Under the pieces are notes generated by a model, which was given only the letters and a program-made list of their open reading frames with translations, was not told where the DNA came from and searched no databases. Positions 16,226 through 25,146 of a stretch of 64,000 nucleotides of DNA are shown piece after piece (within the stretch, counting starts at the first letter, position 1; each line of letters begins with the position of its first letter). This DNA comes from Endozoicomonas sp. NE40 (GTDB lineage: Bacteria > Pseudomonadota > Gammaproteobacteria > Pseudomonadales > Endozoicomonadaceae), in assembly GCF_040549045.1 (NCBI RefSeq), contig NZ_JBEWTB010000002.1, positions 2,370,001-2,434,000 on the forward strand, in the 5' to 3' direction. The position numbers and the translations under genes were made by a program.

Positions 16226-17155
16226 TCAATGGATATGAGCTAACACCCCATCCAGCTCATCAAGGCTGTTATAGGAAATAACCAGCTTGCCCTTGCCTTT
16301 CGCATTGTACTGAATGGCTACTTTGGCACCAATTCGGTCAGTCAGGTCATCCTCAAGGCGTTTGATATCCGGGTCAACCTTCTTCTCTTTGCCTTTTTTG
16401 CCTTGCTCTTTTTCCTGCTGAATACGACGCGCCAGTGCCTCGGTCTGGCGTACAGACAAGCCTTTTGCCACCACGGAACGAGCCGCTTCCAGCTGTTCCA
16501 TCTCAGGCAGAGGCAGCAAGGCCCGGGCATGCCCCATTTCCAGATCACCATACTCCAGCAGTTTTTTCACCTCATCACCAAGGGACATCAGGCGCAGAGT
16601 GTTGGTGACCGCAGTACGGGATTTGCCCACGGCTTCAGCCACTTCCTGCTGTGTGAGTTCAAACTCTTTCTGAAGACGGGACAGGGCAATCGCTTCTTCG
16701 ATGGGATTAAGATCTTCACGCTGGATATTTTCGATCAACGCCATAGCGATGGCCGCGTCATCAGGAACATCACGAATCAGAACCGGCACTTCGCCCAGAC
16801 CGGCAATCTGGGCTGCACGCCAGCGTCGTTCACCAGCAATGATCTCATAACGGTTTTCAGTCAGAGGGCGAACCACGATCGGCTGCATGATTCCCTGAGC
16901 CTTGATACTTTCCGCCAGTTCTTCCAGGGCATCCGGGTGCATATCACGACGGGGCTGGTATTTACCCCGAACCACAAATTCCACCGGAAGCTCTCTAAGC
17001 TCTTTATGTAACGAGTTATCAGAAGAGTTAGAAGAACCTTCTACAAGATCGCTCACAGACGCTTCAGGCATAGCGAGATCGCCAGACACAGAAGCCGATA
17101 AATTGGCACCGCCAAGTAGTGCATTCAAATTGGTGCCGAGACGTTTTTTAGCCAT
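16226..17155 (-). CDS. parB: Chromosome partitioning protein ParB
   Basis: This is the CTP-dependent DNA clamp that loads at parS and spreads to form the origin partition complex. The 309 residues include the CTPase/ParB domain (PIVVRPLTENRYEIIAGERR, then WRAAQIAGLGEVPVLIRD) and the helix-turn-helix (LTQQEVAEAVGKSRTAVTNT). A lysine-rich linker follows, then a C-terminal dimerisation domain. The N-terminus MAKKRLGTNLNALLGG is the ParA-interacting peptide. Its ATG shares one base with the parA stop (TAATG). Two perfect parS sites are found in recF, about 22 kb away. Confidence 0.97.
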   Translation of the reverse strand: MAKKRLGTNLNALLGGANLSASVSGDLAMPEASVSDLVEGSSNSSDNSLHKELRELPVEFVVRGKYQPRRDMHPDALEELAESIKAQGIMQPIVVRPLTENRYEIIAGERRWRAAQIAGLGEVPVLIRDVPDDAAIAMALIENIQREDLNPIEEAIALSRLQKEFELTQQEVAEAVGKSRTAVTNTLRLMSLGDEVKKLLEYGDLEMGHARALLPLPEMEQLEAARSVVAKGLSVRQTEALARRIQQEKEQGKKGKEKKVDPDIKRLEDDLTDRIGAKVAIQYNAKGKGKLVISYNSLDELDGVLAHIH

Positions 17156-17952
17156 TAGCTCACAGCTTCCCTTTGAGTCTTGAACTTAATGTCGTGCCTG
17201 CGGATCATCTCTCCAGCCAAAGCAAGATAAGCAATAGCACCACGGGAGTTCTTATCGTAAGCCAGTACCGGCTTACCATGACTGGGCGCTTCTGCCAGCC
17301 GCACATTCCTTGGAATCACGGTGCGGTATACCTGATCACCAAAATGGCTGATCAGCTGGCGAGACACCTCGTTAGTCAAACCAATACGGGGGTCGTACAT
17401 GGTTCGCAACAAACCTTCAATATGCAACCCGGGATTGAGCGTCTGACGGATACCGGTAATGGTTTCCATCAGGGCCGTTAACCCTTCCAGTGCATAATAT
17501 TCACACTGCATTGGAATGATCACACCTTCTGCTGCCACCAGGGCGTTCAGTGTCAGCATATTTAACGACGGTGGGCAATCAATCATGATGAAGTCGTAGC
17601 GATCCTGAATCCTCTTCAGGGCATCCCGCAGGCGGGTTTCCTTCCCCATAAGGTTCATCAGTTCTACTTCGGCAGCAGTCAGGTCAGAATTAGTGGGAAG
17701 AATATCGTAACCAGCGTCATCACTATGCACAATGACATCATCTATGGCATTTCGTCCGGTCAGCACATGGTAGGAAGACAGTTCCAGATCATGCTTGTTC
17801 ACCCCACTACCCATGGTGGCATTGCCCTGGGGGTCCAGGTCAATCAGCAACACCTTGCGCTTGGTGGCGACCAGAGAAGCGGACAGATTCACGCAGGACG
17901 TTGTTTTGCCAACGCCACCTTTCTGATTGGTTACCGCGAGTATTTTTCCCAC
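17155..17952 (-). CDS. parA: Chromosome partitioning ATPase ParA
   Basis: This is a Walker-type DNA-binding ATPase that drives origin segregation together with ParB. The 265 residues carry the deviant Walker A KGGVGKTT at 11-18 (signature lysine Lys11), LIDLDPQGNATMG, and the later FIMIDCPPSLNMLT. It lies 24 bp downstream of rsmG and overlaps parB by one base, the conserved rsmG-parA-parB arrangement. The length fits the chromosomal Soj-type family, without the extra N-terminal domain of plasmid ParA. Confidence 0.97.
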   Translation of the reverse strand: MGKILAVTNQKGGVGKTTSCVNLSASLVATKRKVLLIDLDPQGNATMGSGVNKHDLELSSYHVLTGRNAIDDVIVHSDDAGYDILPTNSDLTAAEVELMNLMGKETRLRDALKRIQDRYDFIMIDCPPSLNMLTLNALVAAEGVIIPMQCEYYALEGLTALMETITGIRQTLNPGLHIEGLLRTMYDPRIGLTNEVSRQLISHFGDQVYRTVIPRNVRLAEAPSHGKPVLAYDKNSRGAIAYLALAGEMIRRHDIKFKTQREAVS

Positions 17953-17976
17953 TGCCTTATGTTACCGTTCGTTCTA

Positions 17977-18615
17977 TTAATTCTTTATCTGCTTCAGCAT
18001 AACGAGATGACGCTGTGCCTCACAACCCGGAACCGACAAAATATGACTTTCGGTCTCTTTAATATCAGGCCGTACTGCGTACAGATCCTGTAATTCTTCT
18101 TCCGGATACAGGCCTTTCATCGCAAGAAAGGTACCTTCCGGACTCAAAAGATGATGCGTTCCTTCCACCATATCCAGCAAAGAGCTGAAGGCTCGTGACA
18201 TAATAACATCAAAAGGTTGCTCACCCTGAAAGGATTCACAGCGGGTATTTTCAACCCGAACGTTTTTTAAACCCAGCTCCATTTTTGCCTGAGTCATGAA
18301 TCTGGTTTTTTTACCATTACTGTCCAGCAAAGTGAATTGCTTTTCAGGGTACATAATCGCCATGATCATGCCCGGCAGACCGGGGCCGGAACCCACGTCC
18401 ATCAGGTAATCTCCGGTCATGTACGGTGCAATACTCAGACTGTCGAGAATATGGCGGGACACCATCTCATTAATATCGCGCACGGCTGTCAGGTTGTAAG
18501 CCTTGTTCCATTTGGCCAGCAACTCAACATACCGGGTCAGCAAATCAGCCTGCTCTTCAGTTAACGACACAGACAGTGTATTTGCACCCCGGCAGATACT
18601 TTCACGTAGGGACAT
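17977..18615 (-). CDS. rsmG: 16S rRNA (guanine-527-N7) methyltransferase
   Basis: This SAM-dependent enzyme (GidB) methylates G527 in 16S rRNA; its loss gives low-level streptomycin resistance in other species. The 212 residues have the SAM motif LMDVGSGPGLPGMIMAIMYP and the following FTLLDSNGKKTRFM. The N-terminal helical region (LLAKWNKAYNLTAVRDINEM) is the conserved substrate-binding part. In many relatives it is directly adjacent to mnmG. Here four accessory genes separate the two. Confidence 0.96.
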   Translation of the reverse strand: MSLRESICRGANTLSVSLTEEQADLLTRYVELLAKWNKAYNLTAVRDINEMVSRHILDSLSIAPYMTGDYLMDVGSGPGLPGMIMAIMYPEKQFTLLDSNGKKTRFMTQAKMELGLKNVRVENTRCESFQGEQPFDVIMSRAFSSLLDMVEGTHHLLSPEGTFLAMKGLYPEEELQDLYAVRPDIKETESHILSVPGCEAQRHLVMLKQIKN

Positions 18616-18762
18616 TTCAAACTAACCCGGAAAAAAATCAATAGGTTAGTTTATTGTAATTCGCCAGAAGCGTCGAACGCAGACTCATACCAATTCCGTC
18701 CTGCCTAAAGCATCAGCAACAGAAGCCGATGTGAACTTTCAGGTTCACACGAGCTAAATCTG

Positions 18763-19224
18763 ATGGCTGACCCACAAGAACAATTCGAACAACTGATTCA
18801 GCACCTGAGTAGCATCAGTGGTCACGATTTCCCCATCAATGACAACGCCTGCACGCTGGTCAATGAAGACAATGAAGTTGCTGCGGTCATTGAGCTACCT
18901 GAAGACAGCGACCTGCTGTTAATCCATACAATGGTTGCCCGGCTACCTTCTGATCCGGAAGTACGCCATGGCAGGGCTCTGCAACTGCTGACACTGAACA
19001 GCAGCCCGGACAAACTGCGTGGAGCCTGGTTTTCCATCGATGAAGAAGGCTACGGCATTCACCTGACAACCAGCTCGCCAGTCGACAGCCTGACAACCGG
19101 TATATTCGAAAACCTGCTCTTCAATTACATCCAGCTTGCCGAAAAGCTGAAGCAGGAACTGACAGAAGAAGAGCTGGAACTTGCCAGCCCTCCTCCCCCA
19201 CCGGCCGCAGGATTACAGGTATGA
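18763..19224 (+). CDS. CesT-type type III secretion chaperone, putative
   Basis: This is a small 153-residue acidic protein with the look of class I type III chaperones. It starts MADPQEQFEQLIQHLSSISG, followed by an alternating strand core (CTLVNEDNEVAAVIELPED, LLLIHTMVARLPSD) and a helix near ALQLLTLNSSPDKLRGAWFS. The last part is acidic, then proline-rich (ELASPPPPPAAG). Class I chaperones bind a specific effector and are usually encoded beside it. Here the stop overlaps the start of the next gene (ATGA at 19221-19224), so the two are translationally coupled. Homology is judged by eye; the fold is likely, the partner inferred. No secretion apparatus genes lie in this window. Confidence 0.7.
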   Translation: MADPQEQFEQLIQHLSSISGHDFPINDNACTLVNEDNEVAAVIELPEDSDLLLIHTMVARLPSDPEVRHGRALQLLTLNSSPDKLRGAWFSIDEEGYGIHLTTSSPVDSLTTGIFENLLFNYIQLAEKLKQELTEEELELASPPPPPAAGLQV

Positions 19225-20348
19225 GTCCGGGCGGAGCCAGTTTTCCTACAACGGGACCTTCAGGGGTTGATCCAAACAGACCCTCCCTCCAGCCTGATAA
19301 CGAAAAACGCTCATCTGCGCCAGTTTCAAACCCGGCCCTGAAAGAACGTCTGCAACAATTCAAATCCGGGCTCAGTGGATTACCGGGAAAGCTCAGGGGA
19401 CACTTTCAGTCTCTGCACCGGCAGCCACCCGAAGTAACTCCGCAGCTTGTTTCAAAAACAGCAAAAGCCTATGCCGTTGAAGCCCCACCTCCAACCGATG
19501 CAAAACAAAAAGTTCAATTAGCCATCGATGCTGAAATTGCAGCATTTCCTTATCATCGGTCCCTGGACAAAATCGCCTCGATTTCACAAACCTCTGAGAA
19601 TAACCCAGGCATCGAACCGGAAGCTGGAAAGCACCTGAAATCTGGAAAATGGGATACCGCTCGTCCTCTTGCCCTGGAGGCAGGCAAGGCTGCAGGACTT
19701 TCCACAAAGGGTTCTGAAGGCTTTATTTATAATAAAAAATCTGGCTTCACAGCCTATATTCTCCACAACCCGGCATCAAAAGAAGTACGACTTGTTTTTG
19801 GTGGAACCACATCCGGCAAAACAACCGGGGGACTCGTTAAACGTTCCCTGCTGAACCGTGGGTTCACTCTAAGGCAATGGATTGCCAACGGCAAAAATGC
19901 CGTACTTGGCAAAACACCCGACAGTTACAGACAAGCCAGTGAGCTGACTCAGGAAGTACAGCGTTTGATGGCAACAGACCCGAAATATAAGGACTATACC
20001 CTGACTGTCTCTGGTCACTCCAAAGGCGGGGGAGAAGCCGCCTATGCGGCTCTGAGCCAGAAAGAACCTGTGCACGCCATTTGTTTTTCCAGTGCAGAGC
20101 TTGGCAAAGAGATGCGAGAGTCTATCCCCGAGGAAACAAGAGCCAGTGCCGAAGCGTATGTTCACCATTATTACGTAGAAGGTGACGCAGTACCTGTTAT
20201 GGGTGACAACGCGATCATTAAGAGAACGGGCAAGCCCGGACATATCGGCAAAGTGACCACACTCCCTGCAGATAATGAGGGAGCCAGTGGTCTGGATCGC
20301 CATGACAAGTTCACCCGTCATATTCATCACTTTGCAAAGTCAGGTTAA
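19221..20348 (+). CDS. Lipase-like putative secreted effector
   Basis: This is a 375-residue protein with an alpha/beta-hydrolase core. The nucleophile elbow LTVSGHSKGGGEAAYAAL (GxSxG, Ser267) is flanked by LVFGGTTSGKTT, a class 3 lipase-like oxyanion strand. A candidate acid is Asp322 in YYVEGDAVPVMGD, and candidate histidines are His361 or His367 in LDRHDKFTRHIHHF. The first 110 residues are proline/serine-rich and apparently disordered, as in secretion and chaperone-binding regions of type III effectors. No Sec signal is visible. It overlaps the chaperone gene by 4 bp. A phospholipase or acyl-hydrolase activity inside a host cell is the most natural guess. Confidence 0.72.
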   Translation: MSPGGASFPTTGPSGVDPNRPSLQPDNEKRSSAPVSNPALKERLQQFKSGLSGLPGKLRGHFQSLHRQPPEVTPQLVSKTAKAYAVEAPPPTDAKQKVQLAIDAEIAAFPYHRSLDKIASISQTSENNPGIEPEAGKHLKSGKWDTARPLALEAGKAAGLSTKGSEGFIYNKKSGFTAYILHNPASKEVRLVFGGTTSGKTTGGLVKRSLLNRGFTLRQWIANGKNAVLGKTPDSYRQASELTQEVQRLMATDPKYKDYTLTVSGHSKGGGEAAYAALSQKEPVHAICFSSAELGKEMRESIPEETRASAEAYVHHYYVEGDAVPVMGDNAIIKRTGKPGHIGKVTTLPADNEGASGLDRHDKFTRHIHHFAKSG

Positions 20349-20370
20349 TCTGAAACCCTCTTGTGCGATC

Positions 20371-20418
20371 CGCTCTGAAGTGACTGCTCCCCGCCCTCTC
20401 GGGGCGAGGGTTTACGGC
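20371..20418 (+). terminator. Possible terminator after the lipase gene
   Basis: A GC-rich segment (CCCCGCCCTCTCGGGGCGAGGG) can fold with short arms such as CGCCC/GGGCG and is followed by TTTACGG. It lies between the lipase stop and the next gene. The fold is compact, but the T-tract is short. Confidence 0.3.
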
Positions 20419-20500
20419 GATTTTGCTAAAAAAGATGTGCTTCTGAATTTTCGGTAGAATCAGAGTATATTGATCTGAAATAACCTCTGGATCACTCAAT

Positions 20501-21637
20501 ATGAAAGAAAGAAGTTATAGCTTTCTGGCTTCGGCCCTCTTAGTGATTGTACTGTTAAATGGCTGTTCAGGGGGGAGAGAGTCAGTGGAACATGCAGTAA
20601 ACGGCGAACTTCTTCAGACGGCCCGGCCTACCGAAAAAGAGCTGGAATTCGTTAAATCAAAAGCCAACAGACTGAGTAAAAATACATCCGGTTACTGGGA
20701 GGCCGATTTTGGCGATGGCATTACTCTCATCTATGTGCCTGCGGGATCTTTCACCATGGGAAATAATGCCCTGTCGGAAAAAGTGGTGAAAGAATCAGAA
20801 CCCGCTTCACCTGAGCACAGGGTTAGTCTGGATCACTACTGGATCAGCAAAACGCCGATCACTATAGGTCAATTCAGAAAGTTTGTTGAGGACACAAAAT
20901 ACGTTACGGATGTGGAGCAGAAAGGAAGCGAAGGTCCCTTTATCTATGACTTTCCTTCGTCTGGATTTCTACCCAAAAAAGGGTACTACTGGGACAACGC
21001 TTTTAAAGACGTCATCAAAAAATACCCTGAAATTACCGTTAATGACCAGCACCCGGTTAACTGCGTCAGCTGGAATGATGCAATCGCCTACACCCGCTGG
21101 TTAAAAAGCAGGACTGGGCTGAAGTTTACACTGCCCACGGAAGCTGAGTGGGAATACGCGGCCAGGGGAAGTGACGGTCGTATCTATCCCTGGGGAAATG
21201 AAGCACCCGATGGGAAAAAGGCAAACTACGCAGATGATACCTTTGATAAATACTTCCCTGGTACCGAGCAGTCTATCGTGGATAAAGGAACTAATGATGG
21301 TTATGCAATCACCTCTCCGGTCGGTGTGTTTCCAGAGGGCAAGTCGCCCATTGGAGCTCTGGATATGGCGGGAAACGTGACCGAATGGGTTTATGACTCT
21401 TTCTATAAGTATGAAAATAAGCCTATGAAGAATCCGATCAGTCTGAAAGACAATAATATCAGAATGATGAAAGCCGGTTTTTGGGCAGGCTCTGCCGGAA
21501 GATCCGGAGCCGTGCCCGATGAACTTGTTTTTGGCCATAACATCCGTTCGGATGCAAGACAGGGTGATGACCAGAACAGTGCCGACGATCACCTGGGGTT
21601 TAGAATCGCAATATCCTATGTCCGGAGAGATCGGTAG
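20501..21637 (+). CDS. Lipoprotein with SUMF1/FGE-fold domain
   Basis: This is a 378-residue exported lipoprotein. The N-terminus is a signal with lipobox LLNGC (Cys22). The rest is a formylglycine-generating-enzyme-like domain: LIYVPAGSFTMGNNA, HPVNCVSWNDAIAYTRWLK, LPTEAEWEYAARG, IYPWGNEAPDGKKANYADD, LDMAGNVTEWVYDSF and the final HLGFRIA. The C-terminal cysteine pair that binds copper in true formylglycine-generating oxidases is absent; the matching region reads KAGFWAGSAGRSGAVPDEL. It therefore probably has another role, as in PvdO-like or other envelope members. It is preceded by an AT-rich spacer and appears monocistronic. Confidence 0.85.
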   Translation: MKERSYSFLASALLVIVLLNGCSGGRESVEHAVNGELLQTARPTEKELEFVKSKANRLSKNTSGYWEADFGDGITLIYVPAGSFTMGNNALSEKVVKESEPASPEHRVSLDHYWISKTPITIGQFRKFVEDTKYVTDVEQKGSEGPFIYDFPSSGFLPKKGYYWDNAFKDVIKKYPEITVNDQHPVNCVSWNDAIAYTRWLKSRTGLKFTLPTEAEWEYAARGSDGRIYPWGNEAPDGKKANYADDTFDKYFPGTEQSIVDKGTNDGYAITSPVGVFPEGKSPIGALDMAGNVTEWVYDSFYKYENKPMKNPISLKDNNIRMMKAGFWAGSAGRSGAVPDELVFGHNIRSDARQGDDQNSADDHLGFRIAISYVRRDR

Positions 21638-21756
21638 CACCAGGCATTGTCGGGGAGGTCGTACAGCTGCTACCGCATTACTGCCAGCTACCCAGAATCC
21701 ATTAAGAGCCTTTTATAAGATGTAGATGAAAGCATTTCTGAAAATAGTATTTGCAG

Positions 21757-22593
21757 TCAAGAAACAGGCTTTCTTCCAATAATCTGGACCACTCTGGTAC
21801 GACCAGATTGAAAGTTTCTCACCAGATTCGACATCACCTCACTGAATCCTTCACCACGAAAAACTTTATGACTCTGCGGAAGCTCTTTCTCTTCCCTGAG
21901 TTTTTCCTGAGCTATTTCCAGCCACGCTAATGCTTCCTGGCTTTTGTCATCCCATGATAAAATCTTTAACCCGGAGTAAGTGATTGCTTGCTTTTGTTCT
22001 TCAGCACTGGCCAGAAAACTGATCTTTTCTGTTTCTGCCCAGGGAACAGGAAAGTCGATAGGCACACCGGTACCGGCAATAATGTCGTAACAGGCCAGCA
22101 TCCCGTCCGGCTTCAGAACTCGCGCAAGCTCAGTAAAGAAACCCGTTTTGTTTCCAATGTTCATTGAAACGTGCTGAGTCCACACCACGTCAAAACTGTC
22201 GTCTTGAAAAGGAAGCTCAAGAACACTGCCCTGTTGATAACTGAGCCGGTCATCTAACCCGAAACGTCTGGCAAAGGATCTGGCAACATTACAAAACGTC
22301 CCTGACAAATCAATACCAGTGATATGACAACCGAACTCTGACGCGAGGTATCTTGATGGTCCGCCCAGGCCAGAACCTGCATCAAGAATTCTGGTTTCAG
22401 GCTGCAAGTTCAGAAGCTCAGCCATTTCCACTGTGGCTTCCCGCTTTCGCAGATGAAACTCGTCCAGACCTCCCAGATCTGTCCACACCAGATTGTTGAG
22501 ATCTTTACCACTCTTCTGCAGTGCCTGAAGAATTTTCTCTTCAAGGTCAGTGGAACGACCACAATAGTGCTTTGCAACATCTTGCTCAATCAT
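21757..22593 (-). CDS. Class I SAM-dependent methyltransferase
   Basis: This is a 278-residue Rossmann methyltransferase. Motif I is ILDAGSGLGGPSRYLASEFG, motif II VTGIDL-like (HITGIDLSGTF), and later SFDVVWTQHVSMNIGNK and LKPDGMLACYDII. The wide N-terminal segment and this motif set resemble small-molecule N- or O-methyltransferases, such as sarcosine/dimethylglycine or ubiquinone-type enzymes. The substrate cannot be fixed from the sequence. It is on the minus strand, 217 bp downstream of mnmG, and separated from it by a terminator, so it is probably transcribed alone. Confidence 0.85.
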   Translation of the reverse strand: MIEQDVAKHYCGRSTDLEEKILQALQKSGKDLNNLVWTDLGGLDEFHLRKREATVEMAELLNLQPETRILDAGSGLGGPSRYLASEFGCHITGIDLSGTFCNVARSFARRFGLDDRLSYQQGSVLELPFQDDSFDVVWTQHVSMNIGNKTGFFTELARVLKPDGMLACYDIIAGTGVPIDFPVPWAETEKISFLASAEEQKQAITYSGLKILSWDDKSQEALAWLEIAQEKLREEKELPQSHKVFRGEGFSEVMSNLVRNFQSGRTRVVQIIGRKPVS

Positions 22594-22716
22594 ATTAATT
22601 ACCCGTTAAATACCAGATAATATCTACAGTAAAGCCTTTAAAATAAGCTTTATTACATAAAAGCACTATTCTAGTTTAATTTAAATGGGTAACTGTTTTT
22701 TATTTTTGCTAATAAA

Positions 22717-22748
22717 AAACCCTTGAAAGCCAATGCTAACAAGGGTTT
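22717..22748 (-). terminator. Terminator of mnmG
   Basis: AAACCCTTG (22717-22725) pairs with CAAGGGTTT (22740-22748) around 14 nt. On the minus strand the stem runs into TTTTTTATT. It lies 63 bp beyond the mnmG stop. Confidence 0.8.
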
Positions 22749-22810
22749 AAGCTTTTTTTACGACTTTTCAGTAGTTACCCAATTTGTCTAAGATTGGTTC
22801 AGCCAACTTT

Positions 22811-24685
22811 TCAGCTAACGACTGAGCGCTTTTTCAGATGAATAAGCAGCAGTGATACCGCTGCTGGTGTCATCCCCTGAATCCGGGAAGCCCGGCCCAG
22901 GGTTTCAGGCTGGTTATCTTTCAGCTTCTGTTTGATCTCATTGGAAAGGCCTTCAATGCCATCGTAATTCAGGCCAGAAGGGATCGCAGTGTTCTCATAA
23001 CGGCGCAGACGCTCAATCTCCTCCGTCTGGCGATTGATATAGCCTTCGTATTTGGTAGCTATTTCAACCTGCTCCCTTACCTGTGGATTACTTTCAGATT
23101 CGCCTGACAGCTCCGCGACATCATCATAGGTCAGCTCAGGCCGACGCAGCAGCTCCTGCAGGTTGTATTCCCGGGTCAGAGGGTTGGACAGCGTGTCTTC
23201 AAGCTTTGTTGAAGCCTCGCTCTTTGGCTGGATATAGGTGGTACGCAGGCGTTCGCTTTCCTTTTCAATGCGCTCTTTTTTATCCACATAAGCCGTCCAG
23301 CGCTGATCATCCACAAGGCCCAGCTCACGGCCTTTTTCCGTCAGGCGCAGGTCTGCATTATCTTCACGCAGAATCAAACGGTACTCCGCACGGCTGGTAA
23401 ACATACGGTACGGTTCGCTGGTACCGTTGGTAATCAGGTCGTCGACCAGTACGCCAATGTAAGCTTCGTCACGGCGAGGACACCAGCTCTCCTGATCTCT
23501 GGCACGCAAAGCAGCGTTCATACCCGCCAGCAGGCCCTGTGCTGCTGCTTCTTCATAACCCGTCGTACCATTGATCTGACCAGCAAAGAACAGACCGTCA
23601 ATAGCTTTGGTTTCCAGAGAGTACTTCAGGTCACGAGGATCAAAGTAATCATATTCGATGGCATAACCCGGACGGGTAATATGCGCATTCTCCAGACCAC
23701 GGATAGAGCGAATAAATTCTATCTGAACATCGAATGGCAAACTTGTGGATATACCATTTGGATACAGCTCATGTGTGGATAACCCTTCTGGCTCAAGAAA
23801 TACCTGATGAGAATTCTTGTCAGCAAAGCGGGTGATCTTGTCCTCAATGGAAGGGCAGTAGCGAGGCCCTACACCCTCAATCACGCCGGTAAACATGGGT
23901 GAGCGGTCCAGACCTCCACGAATCAGGTCGTGGGTACGTTCATTGGTATGGGTAATAAAACAGGACACCTGCTGTGGATGTTGCTCCACAGAGCCCATAT
24001 AAGACATGACAGGCGTAGGCGTATCACCAGGCTGCTCCTGCATCACCGAGAAGTCCACGCTGCGGGCATCAATACGTGCCGGAGTACCGGTTTTCAGACG
24101 TTCAACCCGCAGGTTCAGCTCACGCAGGCGATCCGCAAGAGCAATGGATGGAGGGTCGCCCGCACGGCCACCACTGTGATTTTCCAGACCAATATGGATG
24201 CGTCCCCCAAGGAAGGTACCAGCCGTAAGAACCACGTTATCTGCCAGGAAACGCACGCCCATATTGGTCACAACACCTGCAACCTTATCCTGATTCATCA
24301 CCAGGTCATCTGCCTGTTGCTGAAATATCCACAGGTTTTCCTGATTTTCCAGAATGGTACGAATAGCCTGCCTGTACAAAGCGCGATCCGCCTGAGCGCG
24401 GGTAGCCCGTACAGCTGGTCCTTTACGGGCATTCAAAACCCTGAACTGGATACCGCCCAGATCGGTTGCCAGCGCCATGGCGCCACCCAGGGCATCCACT
24501 TCCTTCACCAGGTGGCTTTTGCCAATACCGCCAATCGCGGGATTACAGGACATCATGCCCAGAGTTTCGATGTTGTGGGTCAGCAGCAGGGTTTTAACAC
24601 CCATACGTGCTGAAGCGAGCGCTGCCTCGGTACCGGCATGGCCGCCACCGATCACAATCACATCAAACTGAGTTGGAAAATCCAC
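22811..24685 (-). CDS. mnmG: tRNA uridine-5-carboxymethylaminomethyl modification enzyme MnmG
   Basis: This is the FAD- and NADH-dependent partner of MnmE. The complex makes the cmnm5/mnm5 modification on wobble uridines of several tRNAs. The dinucleotide-binding motif appears in QFDVIVIGGGHAGTEAALA, with the conserved MSCNPAIGGIGKSHLVKE and PGYAIEYDYFDPRDL. The frame opens at an ATG at 24778, but the first 31 residues are foreign to the family. A GTG at 24685 gives VDFPTQFDVIVIGGG, the usual start, and a 624-residue product, so I chose it. Its partner mnmE lies 5.4 kb away. The gene ends at a clear terminator. Confidence 0.95.
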   Translation of the reverse strand: MDFPTQFDVIVIGGGHAGTEAALASARMGVKTLLLTHNIETLGMMSCNPAIGGIGKSHLVKEVDALGGAMALATDLGGIQFRVLNARKGPAVRATRAQADRALYRQAIRTILENQENLWIFQQQADDLVMNQDKVAGVVTNMGVRFLADNVVLTAGTFLGGRIHIGLENHSGGRAGDPPSIALADRLRELNLRVERLKTGTPARIDARSVDFSVMQEQPGDTPTPVMSYMGSVEQHPQQVSCFITHTNERTHDLIRGGLDRSPMFTGVIEGVGPRYCPSIEDKITRFADKNSHQVFLEPEGLSTHELYPNGISTSLPFDVQIEFIRSIRGLENAHITRPGYAIEYDYFDPRDLKYSLETKAIDGLFFAGQINGTTGYEEAAAQGLLAGMNAALRARDQESWCPRRDEAYIGVLVDDLITNGTSEPYRMFTSRAEYRLILREDNADLRLTEKGRELGLVDDQRWTAYVDKKERIEKESERLRTTYIQPKSEASTKLEDTLSNPLTREYNLQELLRRPELTYDDVAELSGESESNPQVREQVEIATKYEGYINRQTEEIERLRRYENTAIPSGLNYDGIEGLSNEIKQKLKDNQPETLGRASRIQGMTPAAVSLLLIHLKKRSVVS

Positions 24686-24894
24686 TGCCAAGGTCAGGTC
24701 ACCTGCTTCATTAGTCTGGAAACTGGAAAAAACGGCTAAGTATACATCAGCCACTTTCCAACAACATGCTTCTGTCAACGGTTTACGTTGGAAAGAAAAT
24801 CCGGTGCAAGAGCTTACTCACAAGCCTCTGTCGCTTTCAGTCGTAAAGCCCGAAGAAATCTGCGATAGCTATCCAGCTTTGAAAGTGTCAGGAC

Positions 24895-25061
24895 CTAGGA
24901 GCCTGACCGAGAATAGACTGCCCTACTGCGGTCGTAGCAAATTGGTCTGAAAATGCGCTTTTGTTCGTTAAATAGCTCGCTATTCGCCTCACAAAATCGA
25001 ATTTTCATCCTCAATTTTCTACGATCCTCGCTACGGGCGCTATTCTCGGTCAGGCTCCTAG
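24895..25061. mobile_element. MITE-like palindromic element with perfect 22-bp inverted ends
   Basis: CTAGGAGCCTGACCGAGAATAG at 24895-24916 is repeated in inverted form at 25040-25061 with no mismatch. The interior is an imperfect palindrome: aligning one half with the reverse complement of the other keeps blocks such as TCGTAG.AAATTG, TGAAAAT and TTTTGT, up to the centre at AATAGCTCGCTATT. The whole 167 bp would thus fold as one long hairpin. The ends of both arms carry TA, which fits the TA target preference of IS630/mariner-type transposases. No transposase is encoded, and the 94-residue frame crossing it is not coding-like. It lies upstream of mnmG. Confidence 0.85.
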
Positions 25062-25146
25062 TTGATAAGTAGTTGTTAAAAATTAAACAATTTAATTTTC
25101 CTATTGATGTTTTGTTATTTTTATTATTAATGGTGTGAGTATTTTT

